A stretch of 64,000 nt of DNA from Sporomusa sphaeroides DSM 2875 (GTDB taxonomy: Bacteria > Bacillota > Negativicutes > Sporomusales > Sporomusaceae). Position numbers and translations under genes: made by a program. The notes below the pieces were generated by a model. It was given only the letters and a program-made list of their open reading frames with translations. It was not told the DNA's origin and searched no databases. The first letter of the stretch is position 1. Each line of letters opens with the position of its first letter. Shown here piece after piece: positions 1 through 8,100 of the stretch. The stretch lies in the NCBI RefSeq assembly GCF_001941975.2, contig NZ_CP146991.1:4829501-4893500 (forward strand). Reading direction: 5' to 3'.

Positions 1-369
1 CCTATTCCGTTCCGACTTGACCTCTTGCTCGTATGCCTGCAAGGATTCGTTGGCCTTCTGCAATAAGCCCTGCGCTGTCAATAAGTTTTCCTTGGCTACT
101 GTCGATTCGGCTTTCAGCACCAGCAATTGATTCTGCAACGCCGCCAAGTCCGCCTGATATTCTTCCAGCTTCAGCCGCGCTTGCGTCAAGTCCGTTTTCG
201 ATTGCTCCAAGTCGCTCAGCAGCCGCCCGTTGTTCTCGCTGAGCTGCTGAAATATCTGCTCCAACCTGGTCAACTCCTGATCTGTCATGCTGTACTGAGC
301 CGAACAGGTACCAGGCAGCGAGGCCAGCAAGCAGGCAACCAGTACCGATAGCAATAGTCTTTTTATCAC
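1..369 (-). CDS. Overlapping-frame exported coiled-coil protein, candidate outer-membrane spanin (o-spanin), partial
   Basis: This frame is open for 123 codons from a GTG at 369 to the window edge and lies inside the neighbouring membrane-protein gene in a different frame. The GTG has an AAGGAG ten bases upstream. The product starts MIKRLLLSVLVAC, a charged n-region, a hydrophobic core and an LVAC lipobox; a signal peptidase I site (CSA/Q) further on is the alternative. From MTDQELTRLEQIFQQLSENN onward it is a long, regular, Leu/Glu/Lys-rich coiled coil. Known of the family: Rz1-type o-spanins are lipoproteins whose gene starts inside Rz and pairs with it to fuse inner and outer membranes at lysis. 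The position after amidase and holin fits. The role is inferred; the C-terminus lies outside the window. Confidence 0.68.
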   Translation of the reverse strand, partial: MIKRLLLSVLVACLLASLPGTCSAQYSMTDQELTRLEQIFQQLSENNGRLLSDLEQSKTDLTQARLKLEEYQADLAALQNQLLVLKAESTVAKENLLTAQGLLQKANESLQAYEQEVKSERNR

Positions 370-406
370 TGAGAATCATCTCCTTTATCTTGGTTAAACT
401 AAACAT
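2..406 (-). CDS. Small bitopic membrane protein, candidate inner-membrane spanin (Rz-like)
   Basis: A 134-residue protein with an ATG at 406, chosen over an ATG 36 bases upstream because GGGAGAGGAG precedes it. Residues about 17-37 form one transmembrane helix (IAIGTGCLLAGLAAWYLFGS) after a short basic N-terminus, so the Ala/Gly/Ser-rich helical remainder should be outside the cytoplasmic membrane (N-in, C-out). This is the topology of an Rz-type i-spanin, and a candidate o-spanin frame starts inside it and extends past its stop. It follows the amidase by about 45 bases. No sequence family was recognised with certainty, so the call rests on topology, position and gene overlap. Confidence 0.62.
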   Translation of the reverse strand: MFSLTKIKEMILSDKKTIAIGTGCLLAGLAAWYLFGSVQHDRSGVDQVGADISAAQREQRAAAERLGAIENGLDASAAEAGRISGGLGGVAESIAGAESRIDSSQGKLIDSAGLIAEGQRILAGIRARGQVGTE

Positions 407-452
407 GTATCCCACTCCTCTCCCAATAAGCGCCGCCTCCACGGCGCTATTT

Positions 453-1031
453 TTATTGACTAAGATAATCAGTTACGCCACGGGCTATGGCTCTTGCCAT
501 CCTATCCCGCCAGGTCGGATTTGCCAGCAGTGCGGCTTCTTCCGGATTGCTGATAAAAGCCATTTCGACAAGCACTGCCGGCGCATTAGTGTACCTAAGC
601 ACATAAAAATTTTCCTCTTTATCAACGTCACCGTCAGACCAGTCGGCACGAATTGGCAAGTCCGGAAATGTGACTGCCACCTGATTAGTAATGCAAGTTG
701 CAAGCCGATCAGCGCCAGTGTTGCCTTTAGTTGTGTAGATTTCAAAACCTTTGGCCGCCGGATTAGTCGCAGAATTACAATGCAAACTGACAAATAAATC
801 GGCTCCCCAGGCATTTGCAACATCACAGCGGAATTGCAGGCTATCGGTTTCCGGCTGTTCCCTCTCGGTTCTGGTCATTCGGACCAGGCACCCTGCCGCA
901 TCTAAATAGTGCGTTACTAATTTGGATACCGCTAAATTTACATCCGCTTCCTGCAAACCGGTTATGGGGTTGCATGCCCCTGGGTCAGTTCTCCCGCCGG
1001 CGTGGCCGGGGTCAATTACGCTTTTAGCCAT
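453..1031 (-). CDS. Endolysin, N-acetylmuramoyl-L-alanine amidase (Amidase_3)
   Basis: A 192-residue zinc amidase that cleaves the bond between N-acetylmuramic acid and L-alanine in peptidoglycan. The family signatures are all present: DPGHAGG (His10), a Glu in GLQEADVN (Glu28), SLHCNS (His84) and the catalytic Glu156 in VLVEMAFISN. The protein is just the catalytic domain, with no signal peptide and no cell-wall-binding domain, which implies release through a holin. Its start overlaps the holin stop at 1031, so the two are translationally coupled. It lies between holin and spanin candidates in a classical lysis cassette. Confidence 0.93.
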   Translation of the reverse strand: MAKSVIDPGHAGGRTDPGACNPITGLQEADVNLAVSKLVTHYLDAAGCLVRMTRTEREQPETDSLQFRCDVANAWGADLFVSLHCNSATNPAAKGFEIYTTKGNTGADRLATCITNQVAVTFPDLPIRADWSDGDVDKEENFYVLRYTNAPAVLVEMAFISNPEEAALLANPTWRDRMARAIARGVTDYLSQ

Positions 1032-1477
1032 TACAGTTTTACCCCCTTTTCCTCTCTAATCTGGATCAGTTTATTCCGCAAAAAAACGGGTATGTAGTGA
1101 CCATATCCCAGCCGGTCTATGTTTTCCAACAGACTTGTTACCTCAACTATCGCAAAACCGAACAACGCCATGGAGCGCAGTGTATTTGTCCCCATAGCCA
1201 CGTCTGCCCAATATGCTACAGCAACAGCGGCAAACATGGCTATCTTTTTTTGCATACCCTTATAGCCCTTACGCGAGCTAATTTCGTCCCGCCTGCTGGC
1301 CGCCGCCCATCCGGTTATATAGTCGGCTAGGGCAAAACCAAGCAATGCCCATACTTGATTATCAACGCCGCCGATAGCAAAGGAAAAGCAGGCTCCTAAA
1401 ACAGAGCCCGCCGCTAGGATTTTTATCTCGCTGATCGTGTAAAAGGTTTTGAGCCAAATAAATACATCGTTAATCAA
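1031..1477 (-). CDS. Phage holin, Phage_holin_4 (TcdE/BhlA-like) family
   Basis: The holin makes the membrane holes that let the amidase reach the wall. About four hydrophobic segments are visible (IKILAAGSVLGACFSFAIGG, VWALLGFALADYITGWAAA, IAMFAAVAVAYWADVAMG, MALFGFAIVEVTSLL), with the motif ADYITGW and the C-terminal NIDRLGYG/IPVFLRN typical of this family. The frame is open upstream to 1525, but that stretch is part of a terminator hairpin, so I prefer the TTG at 1477 behind a G-rich GGGGGTGGGG; the start is uncertain. The gene is immediately followed by the endolysin gene. Confidence 0.85.
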   Translation of the reverse strand: MINDVFIWLKTFYTISEIKILAAGSVLGACFSFAIGGVDNQVWALLGFALADYITGWAAASRRDEISSRKGYKGMQKKIAMFAAVAVAYWADVAMGTNTLRSMALFGFAIVEVTSLLENIDRLGYGHYIPVFLRNKLIQIREEKGVKL

Positions 1478-1492
1478 ATTCCCCACCCCCAA

Positions 1493-1515
1493 CAAAAATA
1501 GAGCCTTTCGGCTCT
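1493..1515 (-). terminator. Rho-independent terminator between tail and lysis genes
   Basis: On the minus strand AGAGCC-GAAA-GGCTCT is followed by ATTTTTGTT. It begins at the stop codon of the 40-residue protein gene (TAA at 1517-1515) and would reduce or end transcription from the tail operon before the holin. Confidence 0.75.
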
Positions 1516-1637
1516 TACTCTGCAATCAGTCTCTCTGCCACCGCTTCCCTGTACTCTTCCGGCACATCTGTTTCAAGTGCCATTCGTCCAGCCTTGACTA
1601 AATAGGTGTAGGCCGTGATTTTCCAAGAAATCAACAT
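1515..1637 (-). CDS. Small phage protein of the CD1375/XkdX type
   Basis: A 40-residue product beginning MLISWKITAYTYLVKAGRMA and ending VPEEYREAVAERLIAE. This pattern (an aromatic/hydrophobic start, a Lys-Ala-Gly-Arg core, a VPEEYR-type motif and a short C-terminal helix) is that of the tiny proteins found between tail fibre and holin genes in Firmicute contractile-tailed phages. Function is not known. It starts two bases before the stop of the upstream 85-residue protein and ends in the terminator stem. Confidence 0.72.
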   Translation of the reverse strand: MLISWKITAYTYLVKAGRMALETDVPEEYREAVAERLIAE

Positions 1638-1638
1638 A

Positions 1639-1896
1639 TTACTTTCCCTCCAATACTTCAATTTTTGCAGACAATGCAAGGATTGCTTCCCACATGTCTG
1701 CCGTGTCCTGGTCTACAGGCGGAGTTACTGGTGCACCAGCTTCTGCCTGCATCTCTGTCCAAGCCGCTTCTATTTCCGCTAGTGTTGGCAGAGTCTGCTT
1801 TGTATCTTCCCAGGTATTTTTTAAATTCTCGTATGTGTCTGACATGCGCCAAGCAGCACCAGGACGTATTCTATCCAGAACTAATGCAATATCCAT
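1639..1896 (-). CDS. Small tail-fibre-associated protein, XkdW-like
   Basis: An 85-residue acidic protein with the pattern W(E)..K..LPTLAEIEAAW.EM in its middle, which recalls XkdW-like and tail-fibre-assembly proteins of PBSX-type phages. It lies directly downstream of the fibre gene and upstream of the 40-residue protein. A role in fibre assembly or attachment is inferred from position only. The C-terminal third is predicted helical and may be a short coiled coil (EAILALSAKIEVLEG). Confidence 0.6.
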   Translation of the reverse strand: MDIALVLDRIRPGAAWRMSDTYENLKNTWEDTKQTLPTLAEIEAAWTEMQAEAGAPVTPPVDQDTADMWEAILALSAKIEVLEGK

Positions 1897-1908
1897 TTAA
1901 TTCACCCC

Positions 1909-3687
1909 TTACCCTATTTTTAGTAATTCTAGCATAGCGTAGGTTTCAACCTCGCCGCTAGACATTGCGCTGCCAAAACCATACGTGGCGAATGTCGATT
2001 GACTATAATGCTGTAGTTCTAAAACCGTAGTAACAGCTACTGTAAACACGTCGCCCAATATTGAATTAGTCTGAACCCAGTCCCCTGTGTCTGGGGCGGC
2101 TGCTTGTTCCGTACTCCCTACAGATAAAGTCGTCGCCGCTGTAATGTTCCGTAATCGTATTTTATGCCCATCAACATTATTCCCAGGCGCTGAAGCTTTT
2201 ACGGCGTATGTGCCTGCAGGGATAGTTAACTGGTTACCTGACAACGACACCCCGCTTATGTTCCCGTAAGTTTTTAACTGATTCAATTCCCGTGTTCTCC
2301 AGGCTCCAGATGTAAATGTACCGCCGCTTGTCCCACTTGCTTTTTGATCGCAGGCTTTAACATAACCAAGAGTTGTTTGCTTACCCGCTACCTCGTTAGC
2401 AAGCGCTGTTATATCAATTAAACCCTGATTTGTTTCCGCATCAAAGGCTTTAACACAATACAGCATTTTTATGGTTCTCGGTCGAACACTACTGAAATAC
2501 CCAGTAAACGCGCTAGAAGCCTGCGTCGTCGGTACCTGATATTGTGTTAGGGTCTGCGCTATTTTTCCGTCGTTATTAGGTAACTCACCAATTGCGAGCC
2601 GCGTAGGGTTAGAGAGATTTCCTACCCAATCCGGTACTTGTGTAGGTTCTTGCCATGTACCTGCTTCTGCCGCCAAGCCGCCGCGTCCGTAGTCTAGTAA
2701 TCGTGGAAGTCTAAAAGTGGTACTTCCATCCCCGCTACTATACGCGCCTACAGACGACTGCACCGCCGCCTGTGCCTGCCATTCAGCCTCGGTAATTAGC
2801 GGCGCGTTTTCCTGTACCCATGCCCATAATTGCGGGTATGTGGCGCGGCTGATCATTGCGCCGGTGTCCAGGGCAAGCCAGCCTGGTGGCGGAGTGTTGG
2901 ACAGACAGGCTTTGATACTGCCAATGGATTCGCCGCTGCCACTCTTAATGTCCCTTACCCGCCACCTGACTGTGCCGTCTGTTACTTCCTCTCCCACGGC
3001 AGGCCATACAGGCTCTGTCGCTGCTGTTGTACCGTCTTGGATGCACTCTAGGTAGGCGTAACTGGGGAGGGTAGGCGAATATTTTACATCACCGACAACA
3101 TAGCTTGTGCTGTTCTTTCGTAGATGCAATAAGTCGGCGTGTGCTGATGTGCTGGTATTATGCTTGGTAATTGCAGGCTCGTGGGCGTCAGGGTCGTTAT
3201 CGTGGACGTTTACGGCATTCTGCATGACCGCCACCGTTACCAGCCCGTCCATAGCAATGCTAGCTGTTATATTCGCGGTATTCGAAAACGCCAGGTTTAT
3301 TACAAGTTCCTCCGACACCGCCACCGGCCCGCCTTCTGGTGGCAAAAAATCCGGACTGCCATCTGCCGTATAGGCGTACAATATTTCTCCCACATCCGGG
3401 TCCTGTGCAAAAACACCCAACTCCCGAACATAAAACCCATCTTCGATTCCTGCGTTGGTCGCTATCCCATGGATTTTGCAGGTACCATTTGCCAGAGGTG
3501 TCAGTGCCGATATATCAATAATTTTTATCGGATGTACTAAATCGCTGAGCGCTGCAACTGTCTGGCCAGTACCCAATACACCGTCACCAATTTTTAATTT
3601 TGTGATATTCATGACAGTGCCGGCTTCCACCTTGGCCTGTAGCGCCAGGCCTTTGGCTGTCAATACTGTTCCGCTCCAATTAGGCAT
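1909..3687 (-). CDS. Phage tail fibre protein (DUF3751 N-terminus, tail-collar domain)
   Basis: About 592 residues if the ATG at 3687, preceded by AAAGGAG, is used. The N-terminal 150 residues (MPNWSGTVLTAKGLALQAKV, then VRELGVFAQDP and EELVINLAFSNTAN) match the DUF3751/P2 gpH-type baseplate-attachment region. Around residues 260-340 there is a tail-collar-like domain (GSIKACLSNTPPPGWLALDT, FRLPRL). The C-terminal part is probably receptor-binding and is Thr/Ser/Gly rich. It overlaps the end of the upstream tail protein I gene by eight bases. It should determine host range. Confidence 0.88.
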   Translation of the reverse strand: MPNWSGTVLTAKGLALQAKVEAGTVMNITKLKIGDGVLGTGQTVAALSDLVHPIKIIDISALTPLANGTCKIHGIATNAGIEDGFYVRELGVFAQDPDVGEILYAYTADGSPDFLPPEGGPVAVSEELVINLAFSNTANITASIAMDGLVTVAVMQNAVNVHDNDPDAHEPAITKHNTSTSAHADLLHLRKNSTSYVVGDVKYSPTLPSYAYLECIQDGTTAATEPVWPAVGEEVTDGTVRWRVRDIKSGSGESIGSIKACLSNTPPPGWLALDTGAMISRATYPQLWAWVQENAPLITEAEWQAQAAVQSSVGAYSSGDGSTTFRLPRLLDYGRGGLAAEAGTWQEPTQVPDWVGNLSNPTRLAIGELPNNDGKIAQTLTQYQVPTTQASSAFTGYFSSVRPRTIKMLYCVKAFDAETNQGLIDITALANEVAGKQTTLGYVKACDQKASGTSGGTFTSGAWRTRELNQLKTYGNISGVSLSGNQLTIPAGTYAVKASAPGNNVDGHKIRLRNITAATTLSVGSTEQAAAPDTGDWVQTNSILGDVFTVAVTTVLELQHYSQSTFATYGFGSAMSSGEVETYAMLELLKIG

Positions 3688-4327
3688 GCTGTATTTCAAC
3701 TCCTTTGAACTGATATGTTACCCCGCCGGCATACGCCCTGCCAGCGATACTCGCTCCCCGGAACGTAGCTGGCATAATCTCAACCCTGCGGCAGCTGCCA
3801 ACAGCACCACCAGCATAAACCGTGCCCGACGTTTCTCTGTACAGCGCCACGCCTTCAAGCCAGCTCCGCGTATTCTTCACAGTATCAATGGCTTTTTTCA
3901 GCCTGGCATATATGGCAGCATCCGGCATCTGTCCGTCAATTTTTATAACCCTAAAAAAATACGGCTCTCCGCCGTATTCAAACCATTCCTGGACAATGCC
4001 CTCATTCAGGATGGCTTTAACTACTTGCTCTACTGCCCAGGGCGTCCCTTTTCGGCGATGTTGCGCGATCGACGTTTTTACTAACGTCCGTTTCTGCGCT
4101 AAGCTAATTCCTGGTTCGTAAAAATCCACATGCCATTGCCAGGCAAGCAGGTCAATCACGTCCTCGGCCAGTTCGTCAATGCGAGATATTAGCAGCACCG
4201 TTGGAATGGCTGCCGTAACCGCCTGTAATTCACCCTCCAGGGCCGCGGCTGCCGCCTGCACTTCGGGATCATCCTTAATGCTCGGAGGTACCAGGTCAAT
4301 TAACCTAATCGCGGACATATCAACCAT
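3680..4327 (-). CDS. Phage tail protein I (P2 gpI-like baseplate protein)
   Basis: A 215-residue baseplate component. Diagnostic stretches are IDELAEDVIDLLAWQWHVDF and RKGTPWAVEQVVKAILNEG, typical of gpI, followed by EWFEYGGEPYFFRV. GGAGGGC before the ATG at 4327 sets the start; the codon overlaps the end of baseplate gene J. It lies between gpJ and the tail fibre, the order seen in P2 and Mu relatives, and links the fibre to the baseplate wedge. Confidence 0.92.
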   Translation of the reverse strand: MVDMSAIRLIDLVPPSIKDDPEVQAAAAALEGELQAVTAAIPTVLLISRIDELAEDVIDLLAWQWHVDFYEPGISLAQKRTLVKTSIAQHRRKGTPWAVEQVVKAILNEGIVQEWFEYGGEPYFFRVIKIDGQMPDAAIYARLKKAIDTVKNTRSWLEGVALYRETSGTVYAGGAVGSCRRVEIMPATFRGASIAGRAYAGGVTYQFKGVEIQHA

Positions 4328-5435
4328 CGGTAAGCCCTCCATAGGTCACAGTGATATTATCAGCTATGGCGACCTGATATTTTTCCAGAGCCGTAAAAAC
4401 TGGTGATGTTACTTCCACTCGCCCAGCGCCTGCTGCTCTTGCCCGCCAAATCAATTCAGACGGGTTTTCATCCCGGCCCAGCCTGGATTTCTGCCACGCC
4501 ACGTAATCTGCAACAGCCTGATTTACCGTCACTTGGATATCGGTACTGATTGTTGTGTCATCCTTGTTAATATAGTAGACCATGTTAATATCAAACCCCA
4601 CTACTTCTGGAGCCAGCGCTTCCACCTGATCCGTAAGCGGCCGAACTGCCTTATTGGTTACCGCAGAATAAACCAAATCCAATATTTCTGCTCCTGGTAC
4701 TTCTCCACCAGCTAGCAGTGGCCGTAATTCAACTTTTCCTGGTTCTGGACTGCGCACCGACACGTCAACAATGGTTTGCGATGCCGACATAGCCCAGAAA
4801 CGGTATGCTCCATCCGGTCCGGCAGTGCTAAAGGATTCCGGCGCCAGGCGGATCCGTTCGCGGTAGGCGTCGTCAGTTTCTTCATCGGCGCCGCCTTCGC
4901 TCTCCGTGGTATTCGCGATAGACTGCACCCATGGAAGCGGGTCGACCAATTGGTTAACCTGTCCAGGGACATAACCATTGCCGGCGTCTCCCGCAGTCAG
5001 GCAGGCAGCCGCCGTATCGCCATATAAAGCACCGATCGGGATAGTAACCGGACTTGAAACCTGAAATACTATGCCGTTCGCCGTCGTACCTCTGATGCCA
5101 GCCGGGATAGTCACTGCTTGTGGCTGAGCAGCTGACAAATTAAACCGGATAGTTGTTTCCGCCGGCGATGCCGCTAGGCGGGTAACGCCGACCAGGACGC
5201 CGAGATGGTCCAAGTTGTCGCCCACGGCATAGGCCAGTAGATTTTGTTTAGCAGAGTAATCTATTAACACCCGCTGTTGAATTATAATAGCGGCAACAGA
5301 TTGCAAAAATAGCCGGACCGGATCACCCTGGGCGAGTGTCCGGCCGGCTATGGCTTCATACATGGTTATCACTGAAGCTTCTATGTGCGCGGCGTCAGTG
5401 TCAGTAAAACTGATAGATGGTAGATTTGCCAGCAC
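4320..5435 (-). CDS. Baseplate assembly protein J (P2 gpJ/Mu gp47 family)
   Basis: A 371-residue wedge protein of the contractile-tail baseplate. It shows the Baseplate_J pattern: VAAIIIQQRVLIDYSAKQNLL, then YAVGDNLDHLGVLVGVTRL near the N-terminus and ESEGGADEETDDAYRERIRL in the middle. The start follows the stop of the GpU-like gene by two bases and the end overlaps gpI by eight, so it is tightly coupled within the baseplate operon. The length is normal for the family. Confidence 0.94.
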   Translation of the reverse strand: MLANLPSISFTDTDAAHIEASVITMYEAIAGRTLAQGDPVRLFLQSVAAIIIQQRVLIDYSAKQNLLAYAVGDNLDHLGVLVGVTRLAASPAETTIRFNLSAAQPQAVTIPAGIRGTTANGIVFQVSSPVTIPIGALYGDTAAACLTAGDAGNGYVPGQVNQLVDPLPWVQSIANTTESEGGADEETDDAYRERIRLAPESFSTAGPDGAYRFWAMSASQTIVDVSVRSPEPGKVELRPLLAGGEVPGAEILDLVYSAVTNKAVRPLTDQVEALAPEVVGFDINMVYYINKDDTTISTDIQVTVNQAVADYVAWQKSRLGRDENPSELIWRARAAGAGRVEVTSPVFTALEKYQVAIADNITVTYGGLTDG

Positions 5436-5437
5436 TC

Positions 5438-6271
5438 TTATCCCTCCCTTAGCTTCTGCACCACTTGTAGCACTGTACCGGCTGCCTTTGAACCATAGAT
5501 AGATTTCGCCGCAGTCGGTTTGTCAGCCGACGTACTTCCCAACGTATCCAGCACACTAATTGCCGTGCCCATCGGGTCGCTTTTAGCGCTTACAGACAAA
5601 TTAGCCACATCTAACCCCATACGGATATAACTGGCTGTCGCTGCCGCTGAGGCATTGCCGGTCTGCAAATCTGTAGTCGCCGCCAGAATGGATTCCATTC
5701 CGGTAATGGCCAGCGACGGATCACGCACACAACTAACTGCAATGGTTGCCATTTCAGCAATTTGACTAACAGACAGTCCCGTTTTCCTTGCCGGCTCTTG
5801 AACAGCAGCGGCAACCTTTTCGGCTTTCTCCTTCTGCACAGCCGCTGTGTCCGTTGTTTCCTTCACAGCGTTTGGATCTGGTTCGAGATAGTATTCTTTC
5901 AGGTTAACGTCTACAGCAATATATAGAACAAATCCCTGGTTATCGACATATTTCCAGGCTTCGCTAATACTCTCAATAACGAAATTACTCAGCGTTTCAT
6001 TGCCAATAACGAGCGGATGATATTCCCCTTTTTGCACGATTTCTCGCAGTTGCTTAACTTCATTCAACGGATTCAAGCCGTGGAAGGCCGAAAAAATAAC
6101 CTGGAAAGAAATTTCATCCAGGCCGGGAGAGATAAATTCTAATTTTGCTTTTTGCCCAATAATGGCATGTTCCTCAAATTTCGCTGCAGTCTTACGGCTA
6201 AACTCATCAAATGTCCGGGTTTTCTCGACAGACACTTCAAACGTGACCGGCCCAAATGTTCCTATTGCCAA
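5438..6271 (-). CDS. GpU-family phage tail protein with C-terminal extension
   Basis: Residues 1-135 carry the GpU pattern: TFGPVTFEVS, HAIIGQKAKLEFISPGLDEI, HGLNPLNEVKQLREIVQKGE, YHPLVIGNE and FVLYIAVDVNLKEYY. P2 gpU is a ring-forming tail-terminator/completion protein; the remaining 140 residues form an extension rich in Ala, Thr and Ser with helical character that I do not recognise. Unlike P2, where U lies near the tape-measure gene, this gene sits between baseplate genes W and J. Confidence 0.8.
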   Translation of the reverse strand: MAIGTFGPVTFEVSVEKTRTFDEFSRKTAAKFEEHAIIGQKAKLEFISPGLDEISFQVIFSAFHGLNPLNEVKQLREIVQKGEYHPLVIGNETLSNFVIESISEAWKYVDNQGFVLYIAVDVNLKEYYLEPDPNAVKETTDTAAVQKEKAEKVAAAVQEPARKTGLSVSQIAEMATIAVSCVRDPSLAITGMESILAATTDLQTGNASAAATASYIRMGLDVANLSVSAKSDPMGTAISVLDTLGSTSADKPTAAKSIYGSKAAGTVLQVVQKLREG

Positions 6272-6276
6272 TCAGA

Positions 6277-6591
6277 TCACTCCTTTAACCGTAGGCGAAC
6301 CGTCGGCTGTAGCCTGCCGTTGATGGGCTCACCGTTGAAGCTAACCCGTGTAACTTCTACTCGGGGCTCAAACTTCTGAACGGCTTGCACGATCTCCGCC
6401 GCCAGCTTCGCCCGTGATACCGGCATAGGCAAGTCCAGCAGTTTGGCATTGACGCCAAAAGACCGGTCTAATGGAACGGAATACACCGGCGTTGCCAGGA
6501 TGGTCCGGACGTTCTGAAATATTTCTTCGGCAGTAGTTGCCGGCGCAAAGTTAACGGCTATACTGGCAGCCGCCGTAATTTCGATTTCCAT
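6277..6591 (-). CDS. Baseplate wedge protein W (GPW/gp25 family)
   Basis: A 104-residue protein of the GPW/gp25 family. It contains EEIFQNVRTILATPVYSVPL, the conserved 'eirt il.tp.g.rpl' stretch, and ends with RVEVTRVSFNGEP and RLQPTVRLRL. In T4 and P2 this protein is a wedge component and the sheath-proximal platform. The gene sits directly downstream of gpV with a 12-base gap, and its product should pack beside gpJ. Confidence 0.93.
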   Translation of the reverse strand: MEIEITAAASIAVNFAPATTAEEIFQNVRTILATPVYSVPLDRSFGVNAKLLDLPMPVSRAKLAAEIVQAVQKFEPRVEVTRVSFNGEPINGRLQPTVRLRLKE

Positions 6592-6603
6592 CCTTTATCC
6601 TCC

Positions 6604-7083
6604 TTATGCCGGCTGCCCGGTAGTGCCGCCGCCGGGCTCTACACCGCCGTGGACATGCGTTTTTAATGATACGCCATCAGCAATTACGTCTCCGGTCACA
6701 TTCACGTTGCCGGCCGCTACGATGTTAACCGGCCCCTGCGCGCTTATCATGAGCGTGTGAGTTCCAATGTCATATTCCAGGACGGTGCCGTCCTTAAAAC
6801 TGATATGGCGTTTCTCCATATCATCTACCGGCGGCTCATCTACATCCGAATAAAAAGACCCAAGGACAAATCCTTGGGCATTGCCACTCGGTAAAAACAG
6901 ACAGACAACCTGTTCGCCGATATCTGGCATCCACCAGTCTTTATTTTCCTGACTCTGTTGTACAAGTACAGACAGGTCATAGGATACCATGTTCTGTCGA
7001 TCACCAAACACCACTTTGACAGTTGCTTTGCCCCGTGACGATACCCGCCCAACTCGAACCAGATTTTTCAATACAGGATCCAT
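6604..7083 (-). CDS. Baseplate assembly protein V (spike)
   Basis: A 159-residue gpV-type spike protein. It has the OB-like N-terminal part (LVRVGRVSSRGKATVKVVFG, W.PDIGEQVVCLFLPSG, GFVLGSFYSD.D.P), then ISFKDGTVLEYD, and a C-terminal repeating beta region (GPVNIVAAGNVNVTGDV) with a final Gly-rich HVHGGVEPGGG segment that likely forms the trimeric membrane-piercing tip. The ATG at 7083 coincides with the stop of gene D. Confidence 0.93.
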   Translation of the reverse strand: MDPVLKNLVRVGRVSSRGKATVKVVFGDRQNMVSYDLSVLVQQSQENKDWWMPDIGEQVVCLFLPSGNAQGFVLGSFYSDVDEPPVDDMEKRHISFKDGTVLEYDIGTHTLMISAQGPVNIVAAGNVNVTGDVIADGVSLKTHVHGGVEPGGGTTGQPA

Positions 7084-8096
7084 CAGTATCCCTCCAGTAC
7101 CCGGCGCAAGTCAATTTTTACGGTGTAACCGGCGCCGGCGTGGGTTGCTTCTTCAATAAAATATTTGCCATCGAATTTGCCGTAACCTTCAACCATCACT
7201 GTCCGGGCCGCCAACAGCCGAATATCGCCTAGAAGCGAAAACGACATTTTAGTTTCGCCTTTATTTTGCTTACGAAGTTTTTTCCGAGCCAGCTTTTCGG
7301 CCTTGGCAATACTCTTTACTCGTTGGTTTATCACCAGAGTTTTACCGGTAGCTGGCTTATTGGGCGCCCGGTAGGTATGGGATATGCTTTTCTTACCTTT
7401 AGGGTCGTGATATTCTACTCGACAGGCTGAATACACGTCCCGGGTAGTGGTCGAAAAACTATGATCCAGGATATGCGACTGTCCGCGCTTGATGGTCAGT
7501 ACCGGCTCCATGGCTTCATATTTTTCTTCATCAAAAATGACAATCTGCTGGTCAGACACCTTTAAAGACAAACCGGCATCTTCGCAGCGCTGCTGTAAAA
7601 ATGCCAGGTCAGACTGTTCGGTTTGCTCTACTCGATCCTCTTCCGGATCGTCGTCCGTGTCGTAAAACAGGGTTAGTCCAGCTTTGGTGGCAATGTCCCG
7701 AGCAATGGTTGACAGTTTTACCTTTTCCCAGCTCCGCGTTTTTTCCTCACCGCGCAGGCTGGCCGATTCCGGCACGGATAACGCCTTTATGGTCACAGTA
7801 GCGGGTGAGGCTTTGCCGTCAATGGCATCAATTTCAAATACGCCCAGCGGCAATTCTTCCGTTTTCTCCTGCTCTGTCCAGTGCTCGGTAACCACGCTGG
7901 CGGTCAACGTGGCGCCCTTATCCGGCAGCCAGTCACCCATCCAAAGCCCTGCACGGTCCTCCAGGCTTATCTGTAAGTCATCAGCCTTGCCGCTGGCATG
8001 GTCAGTGTAAGACCAACTAAGTAAATAAACAGCCAAGTCTGCCGATATGTCTTTGTTGTTGTAAAGTAGTTTTAGTTTCGCCCTGCGTGCCTGCAT
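7083..8096 (-). CDS. Late control gene D protein (tail hub, P2 gpD-like)
   Basis: A 337-residue hub protein that caps the spike and connects it to the tail tube. The start at 8096 follows GAGGTGAGC; the longer open frame upstream overlaps the X gene and is not used. Typical stretches are DLAVYLLSWSYTDHASGKAD, DLQISLEDRAGLW, the phage-D pattern WTEQEKTEELPLGVFEID and FLQQRCEDAGLSLKVSDQQI. The position after X and before V matches P2. Confidence 0.92.
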   Translation of the reverse strand: MQARRAKLKLLYNNKDISADLAVYLLSWSYTDHASGKADDLQISLEDRAGLWMGDWLPDKGATLTASVVTEHWTEQEKTEELPLGVFEIDAIDGKASPATVTIKALSVPESASLRGEEKTRSWEKVKLSTIARDIATKAGLTLFYDTDDDPEEDRVEQTEQSDLAFLQQRCEDAGLSLKVSDQQIVIFDEEKYEAMEPVLTIKRGQSHILDHSFSTTTRDVYSACRVEYHDPKGKKSISHTYRAPNKPATGKTLVINQRVKSIAKAEKLARKKLRKQNKGETKMSFSLLGDIRLLAARTVMVEGYGKFDGKYFIEEATHAGAGYTVKIDLRRVLEGY

Positions 8097-8100
8097 AAGC

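Noticed and set aside
3455-4084. 209-residue plus-strand open frame across tail genes
   Set aside because: Spans the ends of two well-supported minus-strand tail genes and has no recognisable domain.
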